NCBI GenBank assembly: GCA_948329525.1
Contig: CAOJBM010000006.1
Coordinates: 1-41,158 of the forward strand
DNA length: 41,158 nucleotides
Direction of reading: 5' to 3'
Source of the DNA: an uncultured Mycoplasmatota bacterium
GTDB taxonomy: Bacteria > Bacillota_I > Bacilli_A > RF39 > UBA660
Under the pieces are notes generated by a model, which made no database searches, had not been told where the DNA came from, and saw only the letters and a program-made list of their open reading frames with translations. Position 1 is the first letter of the stretch; each line of letters starts with the position of its first letter. A program made the position numbers and the translations under genes. Shown here piece by piece: positions 1-7,751 of the stretch.

Positions 1-128
1 TCTTCTGTTTGATAAACGGCATAAGTTGTTCCCATTAAGATAATTCCTATTATTAAAAAAGCATAAACTCCTATTAGGGCTTTCTTTTTTAAACTTCCAC
101 TCTTATTAAATTTACTTAATCTTTTCAT
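1..128 (-). CDS. N-terminus of a membrane-anchored or secreted protein (cut by window edge)
   Basis: Only about 42 residues are inside the window. The start is the ATG at 126-128, preceded by a good AGGTGAG site. The fragment has a Lys/Arg-rich N-region (MKRLSKFNKSGSLKKK), one hydrophobic segment (about residues 18-36) and then TTYAVYQTE. This resembles a SipW-type signal peptide or a pilin-like anchor, and recalls the start of the broken gene at 7752-7987. It is transcribed away from the XRE regulator at 256 from a consensus promoter that overlaps three operators, so it is probably a regulator target. The function cannot be told from this piece. Confidence 0.6.
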   Translation of the reverse strand, partial: MKRLSKFNKSGSLKKKALIGVYAFLIIGIILMGTTYAVYQTE

Positions 129-153
129 TATCTCACCTATATTCCAAAAGTAC

Positions 154-220
154 ATACGTATAGCGTATATATTAAACATTATATACGTATTGCGTTTATA
201 TGTCAATACGTAAAACGTAT
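154..220. promoter_or_regulatory. Three near-identical operator palindromes (ATACG-N5-CGTAT)
   Basis: Three 15-bp dyads lie between the divergent genes: 154-168 (ATACG TATAG CGTAT), 183-197 (ATACG TATTG CGTTT, one mismatch) and 206-220 (ATACG TAAAA CGTAT). Start-to-start spacings are 29 and 23 bp. The middle site lies in the spacer of the leftward promoter, the right site touches its -35 box and fills the spacer of the rightward promoter, and the left site is just downstream of the leftward -10. This is the expected geometry for an XRE repressor controlling itself and its neighbour. Binding by the 256-483 protein is inference. Confidence 0.75.
178..206 (-). promoter_or_regulatory. Consensus sigma-A promoter for the leftward gene
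   Basis: On the minus strand, TTGACA (201-206) and TATAAT (178-183) are separated by 17 bp, matching the housekeeping consensus at every position. The operator at 183-197 lies inside the spacer. A promoter this strong next to three operators suggests tight repression that can be lifted. Confidence 0.8.
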
Positions 221-232
221 ATTTGCTATATT
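204..232 (+). promoter_or_regulatory. Probable promoter of the XRE regulator gene
   Basis: An extended -10 (TGCTATATT, hexamer 227-232) lies 24 bp before the TTG start. The -35 region at 204-209 is poor. The operator at 206-220 covers the spacer, so the gene is probably autoregulated. Confidence 0.5.
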
Positions 233-255
233 AATTTTAAAGGAGAGATAGATAA

Positions 256-483
256 TTGAAAATTGAAAGGCTTAAAGAAATAAGAGAAGATCGTGACTAT
301 AAACAGATAGATATTGCCAATTATTTAAAAGTAACACAAGCTCAATACTCGAGATATGAATTGGGAGTAAACACAATACCTATAGAAAATTTATCAAAAC
401 TAGCCGATTTTTATAATTTAAGTATAGATTATATTATCGGAAGAACTGATGAGAGAAAACCATATCCCAAAACAAAGTATTAA
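256..483 (+). CDS. XRE-family helix-turn-helix regulator
   Basis: This is a 75-residue single-domain protein. Residues 5-60 form a typical XRE/Cro fold: RLKEIREDRDYKQIDIA, then the recognition-helix region YLKVTQAQYSRYELG, then IPIENLSKLADFYNLSIDYIIGR. The protein stops soon after, so it has no ligand or dimerisation domain of its own. The start is TTG at 256 behind AAAGGAGA (238-245). It is divergent from the partial gene at 1-128 across three operator-like palindromes. By family knowledge it should be a dimeric DNA-binding repressor. Which signal relieves it is not visible. The family assignment is secure; the target is inferred. Confidence 0.9.
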   Translation: MKIERLKEIREDRDYKQIDIANYLKVTQAQYSRYELGVNTIPIENLSKLADFYNLSIDYIIGRTDERKPYPKTKY

Positions 484-509
484 AGCAAATAGAAATATAT
501 ATTAAATAT

Positions 510-539
510 AAAGACACAAAGCAATTGCTTTGTGTCTTT
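510..539. terminator. 30-bp perfect palindrome after the XRE gene
   Basis: A perfect dyad (AAAGACACAAAGCA and its complement around ATTGC) sits 26 bp after the XRE stop codon. No clean T-tract follows on the plus strand, although T-rich sequence does, so it is probably a bidirectional terminator rather than a strong one-way terminator. The stem begins with TATAAAGACAC, the same string as at the 5' end of the short RNA at 8115. From 540 to 649 no gene was seen. Confidence 0.55.
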
Positions 540-649
540 AGCTTCTGTTTATCTTCTTAAAATTTACACACTCAAAAGAACAATATAATAATTAAAAAGT
601 AAAACAAAATACATGCTCATATCTAGTAAGCGTTATAGCATAAAAATAT

Positions 650-868
650 CTATTTTAAAGTTTCTAAAACATTATTAATTAAGTCAATATTATCAATAGC
701 ATCACTTATCTTATCTGTTGCTCTTAAACGATACTTTTCTTTAACAAAATTAGTAAAAGTTTTTATATCATTTTCTCTATTAATCTGTTTGATAAAATAG
801 CTATTTTCTTTTAAATAATTATAGTAATTTTTTTTACTTTTTAAATATAATAACAATTGCCTATTCAT
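650..868 (-). CDS. ylbE: YlbE-like protein
   Basis: This is a 72-residue basic helical protein. Its pattern (MNRQLLLYLKSKKNYYNYLKEN, then a second helix ending in DNIDLINNVLETLK) matches the small YlbE family, which in Bacillus lies next to ylbD. It starts 2 bp after the ylbD stop with AAGGATTAATT as the ribosome-binding site, so the two are one transcriptional unit. No catalytic motif or signal peptide is present. The molecular function of YlbE is not established. The assignment rests on length, pattern and the ylbD-ylbE neighbourhood. Confidence 0.65.
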   Translation of the reverse strand: MNRQLLLYLKSKKNYYNYLKENSYFIKQINRENDIKTFTNFVKEKYRLRATDKISDAIDNIDLINNVLETLK

Positions 869-870
869 AA

Positions 871-1209
871 TTAATCCTTAAAAAAATTGGTAATTGGTCT
901 TGGCACTTTAGGAGTAGTAGCATTAATATTTGCTGGTTCTTTTTTTGTTAACTCACTTATAACATCAATCGCTTTTTGGGCATTATCAATATGTCCTTTT
1001 AAAGCATCAACATCAATACTTTTTAAATTTTCCAAAATACTAAGTTCTTTTTTACTCTTAGCAGGATACTTTTTCCAAACCTCATCATCTTCCCCATATA
1101 TATCATACATTTCATAAAGCTGCTGCCAAGTCGTTTCTCCACTACTTACATAATCGACTAAATTTCTATGATTTTTAGCAAACTCTTTAAATTCATCTTT
1201 TTTACTCAT
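871..1209 (-). CDS. ylbD: YlbD-like putative spore coat protein
   Basis: A 112-residue protein. The N-terminal half has the YlbD signature: FKEFAKNHRNLVDYVSSG, then TTWQQLYEMYDIYGEDDEVWKKY. The family is annotated in Bacillus as a putative spore coat protein. The C-terminal half is a Lys-rich helical tail ending in a Pro/Thr-rich stretch. Its ribosome-binding site (AGGTGA) lies inside the 3' arm of the hairpin at 1217-1245 that also looks like the parC terminator, which may limit translation from read-through transcripts. It is followed immediately by ylbE. The assignment is fairly sure; the coat role is family knowledge only. Confidence 0.75.
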   Translation of the reverse strand: MSKKDEFKEFAKNHRNLVDYVSSGETTWQQLYEMYDIYGEDDEVWKKYPAKSKKELSILENLKSIDVDALKGHIDNAQKAIDVISELTKKEPANINATTPKVPRPITNFFKD

Positions 1210-1252
1210 AAAAAATCACCTATTATACTTTATGTTTAATAGGTGTTTTTTT
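1210..1252. terminator. Bidirectional terminator hairpin carrying the ylbD ribosome-binding site
   Basis: A perfect 9-bp stem (CACCTATTA at 1217-1225, TAATAGGTG at 1237-1245) with an 11-nt loop. Seven T follow on the plus strand. On the minus strand, A plus six T follow and lead straight into the ylbD ATG. In the minus direction the 3' arm contains AGGTG, the ylbD Shine-Dalgarno site. It can therefore end parC transcripts and also hide the ylbD start. Confidence 0.75.
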
Positions 1253-1256
1253 AACA

Positions 1257-3752
1257 CTACAATTTAAAATCATCTATAAAGTCATCAATAGTCATTTCTT
1301 TTGGGTCATCTTGCTTTACTTCTTCTTTAATAACTTTATCATCTTTTTTATTTAAATAACTAACTAAATCTACTTTAATAAAAGAACCATCAATATCATA
1401 TTTGGAAATAGACGAACCATTACTTAATAAATCCATTATTGGTAATTCACTATTTTTTTCTTCTTTTATCTCACTATCGGCTTTGATACATATTAAAGAC
1501 TTTCCACTAGTAACATAAGCACTTAATACATTATAATCATTAGTCTTAACTTTTTTCATAATTCTTGAACCCTTTTTAGCTCGTGAAGCTATTTCTAAGT
1601 CATTTATCTTAACTCTTTTAGCAGTTCTTTGATTAGTAAAAATATTTAAATATTCATCATTTTCATCGATTACAACTCCACTAATTACTTCATCGTCTTT
1701 TAAATTAATCGCTTTAACTCCACTTGCTTTAATACCAACTAAAGGAATTTCATTACTATTAAATCTTAAGAAGTAACCTGTTTTAGTAATACAAATAGCT
1801 TCTTTCTTTTCAACAAAGACTGATACTACTTCATCATTTTCTTTAAGTTTAAAAGCTGTCATAGGACGCGTATAACGACTTACTTCAAAATCTTTTAACA
1901 CACTTCTCTTAGCTAAACCATTCTTCGTAAACAAAACAACATTATCTTCTTCATTTTTATAAACAATAGAAGCAACTATCTTTTCTTCAGGAGATATCCC
2001 TATAACATTATTAATGTGTTTACCTAGTTCTTTCCATTTCGCTTCTGGTATGGCATGAACTGGTACAAATAAATATCTTCCTAAATTCGTAAATAGAAGA
2101 ATCGCATCTAAGGTATTTAGTTCATATAATCCAATTGGATAATCGCCTGGTTTTAAAGTGGTCTCTTCTTCTTTTGATGCTTGATAAGACTTAGAACTAA
2201 CTCTTTTAACATATCCTTCATTAGTTACAACGACAACAACATTTTCACGCGGTATCATCGCTTCGGCATCAATCTTAATTTCAGTCATTTCTTCTTTAAT
2301 TACTGACCTTCTTGGATTACCATATTCTTTTTTTATCTTTCTTAACTCATCTTTAAAGACTTTAATTAAGACAGATTCATCATTTAAAATACTTTCTAAG
2401 AAAGCAATAATCTTCTGTAAATCTTTTAATCTATTTTCAAGTTCTACAACATCAAAATTAGTTAAACGATACAATTGCAAAGTTATAATAGCTTCTGCTT
2501 GTTCTTCAGTAAACTTAAATTCTTTAACTAAATTAACTTTGGCATCAGCTTTATTTTTACTAGCTCTAATAACTTTAATTACATCATCTAAAATAGATAA
2601 AGCTTTAACTAATCCTTCTGTGATATGAAACTCTTTATTAGCGGTATCTAAATCAAACTTTGTTTTTCTTGTAATTACTTCTTTTTGATGGGCAATATAA
2701 GCATCTAACATTGGTAATACTCCAAGTAGTTTAGGTCTTCTATTTACAATAGCAACCATATTAAAGTTATAAGAAATTTGCATATCTGTATTTTTTAGTA
2801 AATAATTTAAAATTAAATCAGTATTAGCACCACTTTTTAAATCTATAACAATTCTTAAACCATCAGCTCCTGTTTCGTTTCTAGTCTCAGCTATACCATC
2901 TATTTTTTTATCAATTCTAATATCTTCTATCTTCTTTACTATCTGTGATATTGTTACTTCATAAGGGATTTCTGTTATAACTATTGACTGTTTTCCTTTA
3001 TTTTTTACTATTTCATACTTCGAAACAATATTTATTTTACCTCGACCTGTTTCATAAGCTTGTCTTATTCCTGATAATCCTTCAACAGTACCACCTGTTG
3101 GGAAATCAGGACCTTTTAAAATTTCCATAATCGTATCTAATTTACAATTAGGACTATCAAGTCTTTTAATTGTAGCATCAATCACTTCTTCTAAATTATG
3201 AGGAGGAATATTAGTAGCATACCCAGCACTTATACCCGTTGTCCCATTAACTAATAAATTAGGATATTTTGAAGGAAGTACTGTCGGTTCTAATCTCGAA
3301 TCATCAAATGTTGGAGCCATTTCGACAGCATTCTTTTCTATATCTTTAAGCATCTCATTACTTATTTTAGATAATTTAGCTTCTGTATAACGATAAGCAG
3401 CAGCACAGTCACCATCAATAGAACCATTATTACCTTGGATAACAATATATGGTTCTCTTTGTTTCCAACTTTGACTCATTCTAACCATAGCATCATAAAC
3501 TGATGTATCACCATGAGGATGGTATTTACCAATAACTTCACCAACAGTTTGAGCTGATTTAACTGTTTTCTTCTCAAAAGTATTTTTATTTTTATACATA
3601 GCATATAAAATTCTTCTTTGAACTGGTTTTAAGCCATCTCTTACATCAGGAATTGCTCGATCTTGAATAATGTATTTGGAATATTTTCCAAATCTATCTC
3701 CCATAATCTCTTCAAGGCTATATTCTTGTATTCTTTTTATTACATCTTCCAT
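1257..3752 (-). CDS. parC: DNA topoisomerase IV subunit A
   Basis: The 831-residue ParC/GrlA breaks and rejoins DNA in the type IIA topoisomerase that decatenates chromosomes. The active-site Tyr is at about residue 122 (AAYRYTEAKL). The quinolone-resistance region reads HPHGDTSVYDAMVR, with Thr83 and Asp87 where the staphylococcal protein has Ser80 and Glu84. The C-terminal beta-pinwheel repeats follow (about residues 500-800), then an acidic tail. The ATG at 3752 has AAGGTGAACACT upstream, whereas the in-frame GTG nine bases earlier lies within that site, so the ATG was chosen. The RYTEAKL motif and the pairing with a ParE-like subunit favour topoisomerase IV over gyrase. The mate parE is one gene upstream rather than adjacent. 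Confidence 0.92.
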   Translation of the reverse strand: MEDVIKRIQEYSLEEIMGDRFGKYSKYIIQDRAIPDVRDGLKPVQRRILYAMYKNKNTFEKKTVKSAQTVGEVIGKYHPHGDTSVYDAMVRMSQSWKQREPYIVIQGNNGSIDGDCAAAYRYTEAKLSKISNEMLKDIEKNAVEMAPTFDDSRLEPTVLPSKYPNLLVNGTTGISAGYATNIPPHNLEEVIDATIKRLDSPNCKLDTIMEILKGPDFPTGGTVEGLSGIRQAYETGRGKINIVSKYEIVKNKGKQSIVITEIPYEVTISQIVKKIEDIRIDKKIDGIAETRNETGADGLRIVIDLKSGANTDLILNYLLKNTDMQISYNFNMVAIVNRRPKLLGVLPMLDAYIAHQKEVITRKTKFDLDTANKEFHITEGLVKALSILDDVIKVIRASKNKADAKVNLVKEFKFTEEQAEAIITLQLYRLTNFDVVELENRLKDLQKIIAFLESILNDESVLIKVFKDELRKIKKEYGNPRRSVIKEEMTEIKIDAEAMIPRENVVVVVTNEGYVKRVSSKSYQASKEEETTLKPGDYPIGLYELNTLDAILLFTNLGRYLFVPVHAIPEAKWKELGKHINNVIGISPEEKIVASIVYKNEEDNVVLFTKNGLAKRSVLKDFEVSRYTRPMTAFKLKENDEVVSVFVEKKEAICITKTGYFLRFNSNEIPLVGIKASGVKAINLKDDEVISGVVIDENDEYLNIFTNQRTAKRVKINDLEIASRAKKGSRIMKKVKTNDYNVLSAYVTSGKSLICIKADSEIKEEKNSELPIMDLLSNGSSISKYDIDGSFIKVDLVSYLNKKDDKVIKEEVKQDDPKEMTIDDFIDDFKL

Positions 3753-3769
3753 AGTGTTCACCTTAAGTA

Positions 3770-3812
3770 ATTATAGCATAAAAAAAAGAGCTAAACAAAT
3801 CTAGTTTACACC
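3770..3812 (-). promoter_or_regulatory. Weak terminator followed by the parC promoter
   Basis: After the DUF5305-like gene, a short stem (GTAAAC...GTTTAG, about 3790-3810) is followed by a run of eight T on the minus strand, a weak intrinsic terminator. Directly after it an extended -10 (TGCTATAAT, hexamer 3770-3775) lies just before the parC ribosome-binding site. The -35 is poor. parC therefore probably has its own promoter. Confidence 0.5.
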
Positions 3813-3827
3813 TTTTTAGTAAAATAA

Positions 3828-4802
3828 TTATTTTTTCATTTCAATAGCATATTTCCAAATATTATTGTTATCAATCATTATAAAAATAAGAAAGTTTTCT
3901 AAAGAGACCAAAGTAATTGCTAGTTCATATTTATCACGTAATGTAATAAAATCATCAATATCGTTAACTTCAATAATTTTTTTATTCTTAAAATTTGGCA
4001 TTTCATATATTACTTCAATTAGTTCATCATATTCTTTTAGTAGTTTTATAACTTTTTTGTATTCTTTATGATAATTATTTTTAGTAGTAGGATTTATAAG
4101 AAAAGTAATAAAAGCAATAATTAAAATAATAGATGATAAGGAAGCCATTATAATTGCTATAGCAAATAATTTTTTATTTTTTATCAAAACGTCTTTGACA
4201 CCTATTAAATAATTTTTTTCTTTTAATTCATTTTTTGTAATAAGAATATTATCCTTTAATAAAGGTATTTTGACTAATGTATTACTATTTACTTGCATTT
4301 TTTCGCTAAAATTATTAGAGATTGTATTAGTATTTAAAGATATTTCCATATAAGCATCAATTTTTGTTAAATCTTGCTTATTTAATTTTTCTTTTACTAT
4401 TTTATTATATTCTTCATAATTAATATTTAACGATTCATTTATATTATAAGTTGCCGTATCAACCTCTCCGATTTTTTTTGAGGGCATGAGAATAATTTGA
4501 TTATAGTACATATTCTTATCTGTTTCTTTGTTTCTAGCAATAACAGAAGCTGTAATATCATAATCATAATCAAAGGAAATTTTTTTGTTTGTAAGAAAAT
4601 TATAATTAAAGTTAATATTAATGTTGTTATCTTCTTTTACTTCATAGTCGATATAACTATTTTCGCGATATTCTAGTAATTCTTCTTTTTTAGCAGTTAC
4701 TTTTGAAGTACTAATTATTGCCATAAATAAGGCAAGTAAAAACAATATTATCGAAAAAGTAATTAGGATATCTCTTTTATTAGACTTCTCTTTTTTATGC
4801 AT
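3828..4802 (-). CDS. DUF5305-like membrane protein
   Basis: This 324-residue protein has an N-terminal membrane segment (about residues 13-33), a roughly 165-residue extracytoplasmic region rich in beta-type sequence (YDYDITASVIARN, TATYNINESL), a second membrane segment (about 212-235) and a cytoplasmic tail. The tail contains the pattern ...ELIEVIYEMPNF, KKIIEVNDIDDF, FLIFIMIDNNNIWKYAIE, the plan I associate with DUF5305 proteins. Those often sit near signal peptidases or surface proteins; here it is between parE and parC instead. The ATG at 4802 is chosen because AGGAG is nine bases upstream. No enzyme motif was found. The family call is moderate and the function unknown. Confidence 0.55.
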   Translation of the reverse strand: MHKKEKSNKRDILITFSIILFLLALFMAIISTSKVTAKKEELLEYRENSYIDYEVKEDNNININFNYNFLTNKKISFDYDYDITASVIARNKETDKNMYYNQIILMPSKKIGEVDTATYNINESLNINYEEYNKIVKEKLNKQDLTKIDAYMEISLNTNTISNNFSEKMQVNSNTLVKIPLLKDNILITKNELKEKNYLIGVKDVLIKNKKLFAIAIIMASLSSIILIIAFITFLINPTTKNNYHKEYKKVIKLLKEYDELIEVIYEMPNFKNKKIIEVNDIDDFITLRDKYELAITLVSLENFLIFIMIDNNNIWKYAIEMKK

Positions 4803-4861
4803 TTTAGCCAACTCCTATTGTACACATTATAACATAGACATTTAAAAAGAAAAACTACGAA

Positions 4862-6769
4862 TTATATTTCGTAGTCATCTTCTAGTGAGAACTCCACATT
4901 CTCATTAATCCATTCTTTTCTTGGTTCAACTTGTTCACCCATTAAAACTTGAACTCTTTTTTCAGCTAAGGCCGCATCAGTAATATTTACTTTAATTAAA
5001 GTTCTATGTTCTGGGTCCATCGTCGTAATTTTCAATTCATCTGGGTCCATTTCACCTAGTCCTTTAAATCTTTTAATCTCATAACCACTTTTACCATTAG
5101 TAAACTTTTGAACTTCGGAAGTATCCCAAAAATAAGTTCTTTTCTTATCTTTTTCTTCAACTAAGAATAACGGAGGCTGAGCAACAAAAAGTTTTCCTGC
5201 TTCAATTAAACCTTTCATATAACGATAGAAAAAAGTAATAAGTAAACACTGAATATGAGCTCCATCCTGGTCAGCATCGGTAAGGATTATAACTTTATCA
5301 AAATTAGATTCTTTCTCTTCAAAATCAGCTCCATAACCTGCTCCTACTATATGAATAATCGTATTAATTTCTTCATTTTTTAAAACTTCACTAATATTTG
5401 TTTTTTCCGCATTTAACACTTTACCTCTTAAAGGCAGTAAGGCTTGAAAACGATAATCTCTTGCTTGTTTCGCACTACCTAATGCAGAATCTCCTTCGAC
5501 TAAGAATAATTCGTTAGTTTTTGGATTTTTATAACCTGCTGGAACAAATTTACCAGACATATTCTTTTCTAATGCTTTCTTTGATTTACCATTTCGTGCT
5601 TCTTCTCTTGCACGCCTTGCCGCTTCTCTTGCTACTTTACTTTTAGTAGCTTTATCTATTATATTTAAAGCTATTTCTTTATTTTCTTCTAAAAAGAATT
5701 GTAAATTTTCATAAACAACTTGTTCTGTTACTGGTCTTGCTTCTGGTGTCCCTAGTTTTCCTTTAGTTTGTCCTTCAAATTGTAATAAAGCTTCTGGAAT
5801 TTTTAAATTAATAACTGCCGTTAATCCTTCTCTTACATCACTTCCGTCAAAACCTTCTTTCCCTTTTATCAAATTATTAGCTTTTGCATATTCATTAAAT
5901 GCTTTTGTTAAACCTGTTTTAAATCCAACTTCATGAGTACCGCCATCACTTGTTTTAACGTTATTAACAAATGACAATATATTTTCACTATACCCTTCTT
6001 GATATTGAAGAGCCACAGAAACTTCAATTCCCCCTCTTCCCCCACTAAAGTTAATTACTTTATGAAGGGGATTTTTACCTTCATTAATAAATTCAACAAA
6101 ACTCGTTAAACCATTATCATAATGAAATTTTGTCGACTTTCCATCTTCTTCATCAATTACTTCAATTGTAAGTCCACTAAGTAAAAATGCACTTTCTTGC
6201 ATTCTTTCACAAATTGTTGTATAGGAAAAATGACAACCTTTAAAAATATCAAAATTAGGCATAAAAGTAACGATTGTTCCAGTTTTTGTAGATTTACCAA
6301 TTGTTTTTAGTGGCGAATCTACTACACCACCATCTTTAAATCTAATATTACTAATTAATCCATCACGATAAATAATAATATCCATACTAGTACTAAGAGC
6401 ATTAACAACTGAGCCACCAACACCATGAAGTCCTCCTGATACTTTATAATTACCTTCTTCAAATTTACCACCAGCATGTAGTACTGTATAAATTACTTCT
6501 GGAGCTGATTTTCCACTTTTATGCATTCCAATTGGAACACCACGACCATTATCAGCTATTGTAATACTGCCATTTTTATTTAGTACTATTTTGATATAAT
6601 CGCCATAACCGTTTATTATTTCATCAATTGAGTTATCAACTATTTCCCATACTAAATGATGAAGTCCTCTTTTATCTGTAGAACCGATATACATACCAGG
6701 TCTTTTTCTTACTGCTTCTAAGCCTTCTAAAATTGTTATTGCATCAGCATCATATTTTTTTGTTGCCAT
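4862..6769 (-). CDS. parE: DNA topoisomerase IV subunit B
   Basis: A 635-residue GHKL ATPase/TOPRIM protein. The ATP site is visible as WEIVDNSIDE (Glu42, Asn46), IADNGRGVPI (Asp73) and the lid GGKFEEGNYKVSGGLHGVG. The TOPRIM part has LVEGDSALGSAKQ, PLRGKVLNAEK and DADQDGAHI, the metal-binding Asp cluster. PLRGKVLNAEK fits ParE better than GyrB. The ATG at 6769 is preferred because AAGGTGAATAGT precedes it; the longer frame adds nine unlikely residues. It works with parC at 1257-3752, from which it is separated by a membrane protein gene. Confidence 0.93.
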   Translation of the reverse strand: MATKKYDADAITILEGLEAVRKRPGMYIGSTDKRGLHHLVWEIVDNSIDEIINGYGDYIKIVLNKNGSITIADNGRGVPIGMHKSGKSAPEVIYTVLHAGGKFEEGNYKVSGGLHGVGGSVVNALSTSMDIIIYRDGLISNIRFKDGGVVDSPLKTIGKSTKTGTIVTFMPNFDIFKGCHFSYTTICERMQESAFLLSGLTIEVIDEEDGKSTKFHYDNGLTSFVEFINEGKNPLHKVINFSGGRGGIEVSVALQYQEGYSENILSFVNNVKTSDGGTHEVGFKTGLTKAFNEYAKANNLIKGKEGFDGSDVREGLTAVINLKIPEALLQFEGQTKGKLGTPEARPVTEQVVYENLQFFLEENKEIALNIIDKATKSKVAREAARRAREEARNGKSKKALEKNMSGKFVPAGYKNPKTNELFLVEGDSALGSAKQARDYRFQALLPLRGKVLNAEKTNISEVLKNEEINTIIHIVGAGYGADFEEKESNFDKVIILTDADQDGAHIQCLLITFFYRYMKGLIEAGKLFVAQPPLFLVEEKDKKRTYFWDTSEVQKFTNGKSGYEIKRFKGLGEMDPDELKITTMDPEHRTLIKVNITDAALAEKRVQVLMGEQVEPRKEWINENVEFSLEDDYEI

Positions 6770-6786
6770 ACTATTCACCTTACAAA

Positions 6787-6816
6787 AGTATATCATAAAA
6801 ATTAAAAAGCAAGCAA
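6787..6816 (-). promoter_or_regulatory. Candidate parE promoter
   Basis: On the minus strand TATACT (6787-6792) lies 18 bp after TTGCTT (6811-6816), just upstream of the parE ribosome-binding site. It gives parE a start independent of the broken gene before it. Confidence 0.45.
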
Positions 6817-6832
6817 GGTATTTACACTTATT

Positions 6833-7745
6833 TTACTCTAAAGTGTAGGCAGTTTCGGCACTTTTTCCATCGCCTGATTTTATTTTAATATCTGCTTTTA
6901 AAGTAAGAACTGGACGAACACGTGAATCATAAGTAATATACAATCCCTCACCAGATCTTTCACCTAGATAACCTGACCCCGATCTATAACTGCATACTTT
7001 ATTTCCCCATGCCGTCGAACAACCCCAATAAACTACCCGCACATTTAACAGGTTTTCTCCTCGAGAAGCAAAAAAGTAGCCAGATTCACCACCATTTAAT
7101 TTTTTACCTGCCAACCCTAAGACTGAGTTTACTATCGACAAATCATCAATAAAGCCAGCATCTGCTGGACATGTTTTTTCTGACAATGCACCTGTACATT
7201 TTTCTATCGTTAAACTAGAATATCCAACATGTCTTGTTTTCACTATATGTACTTCATCTGTATATTGTGCCGCTATTTCATTTAGCACACCAACAAAATT
7301 TTTATATCCCGTTTCACCAAAAAAAATTACATCTGTGCTCGATACGTACTCTGATATTATATCTATGGTTCCATATTCATCACTTCTTCTTATTACTCGC
7401 CATAGATTTAATTCACTTGGATTTATAGTTTGATCTTCACTATACCCTGTTAAATCTTTTGATATTGTATAGCTTGTACTTGTTGGAGTAAGTGATATAT
7501 AAGAACCTATTGGAACATTACTTATTTTATTTTCTACACACAAATTTCCTTCTGGACATTCTCCCATTTTGAATGCTTTTGTATAAAGTTCATCTAATGA
7601 ATCTTTTACGTTTGTAGCTTCTGTTTTATCACTACTATAGGTTATATCTTTTGAATTAAATATTGTTGTTGCTCCTACTGTTGTACTTATCCCTATTATA
7701 AAAGCTATTAGTAAAACCTATTACTGTTTTTATATTCTTTCTCAT
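6833..7745 (-). pseudogene. Secreted or surface protein gene, frameshifted near its start
   Basis: The natural start is the ATG at 7745 (GGTGAATAAT upstream), giving MRKNIKTVIGF before the frame is lost at the TTTT run at 7713-7716 (minus strand). Removing one T restores a signal/anchor (GLLIAFIIGISTTVGA), a segment SSDKTEATNVKDSLDELYTKA, and the long open frame that begins at 7567. The rest is Gly/Ser/Tyr-rich with paired Cys and ends DSRVRPVLTLKADIKIKSGDGKSAETAYTLE-like, a C-terminal pattern common in surface proteins of gut Firmicutes. Full length would be about 303 residues. As written, only an internal ATG at 7567 could give a protein, without a signal. True mutation, phase variation and base-call error are all possible. 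Confidence 0.7.
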
Positions 7746-7751
7746 TATTAT

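Noticed and set aside
484..649. A 16-residue hydrophobic frame on the minus strand (MYFVLLFNYYIV...) opposite the palindrome at 510-539, which might have been a second peptide/RNA pair like the 8.1-kb locus.
   Set aside because: There is no ribosome-binding site before its ATG, no clear promoter, and no convergent promoter-terminator pair.
6833..7567. A 244-residue protein starting at the internal ATG (MGECPEGNL).
   Set aside because: There is no ribosome-binding site and no signal peptide at this start; the sequence continues upstream in another frame to a proper start at 7745, so the frameshifted gene was called instead.
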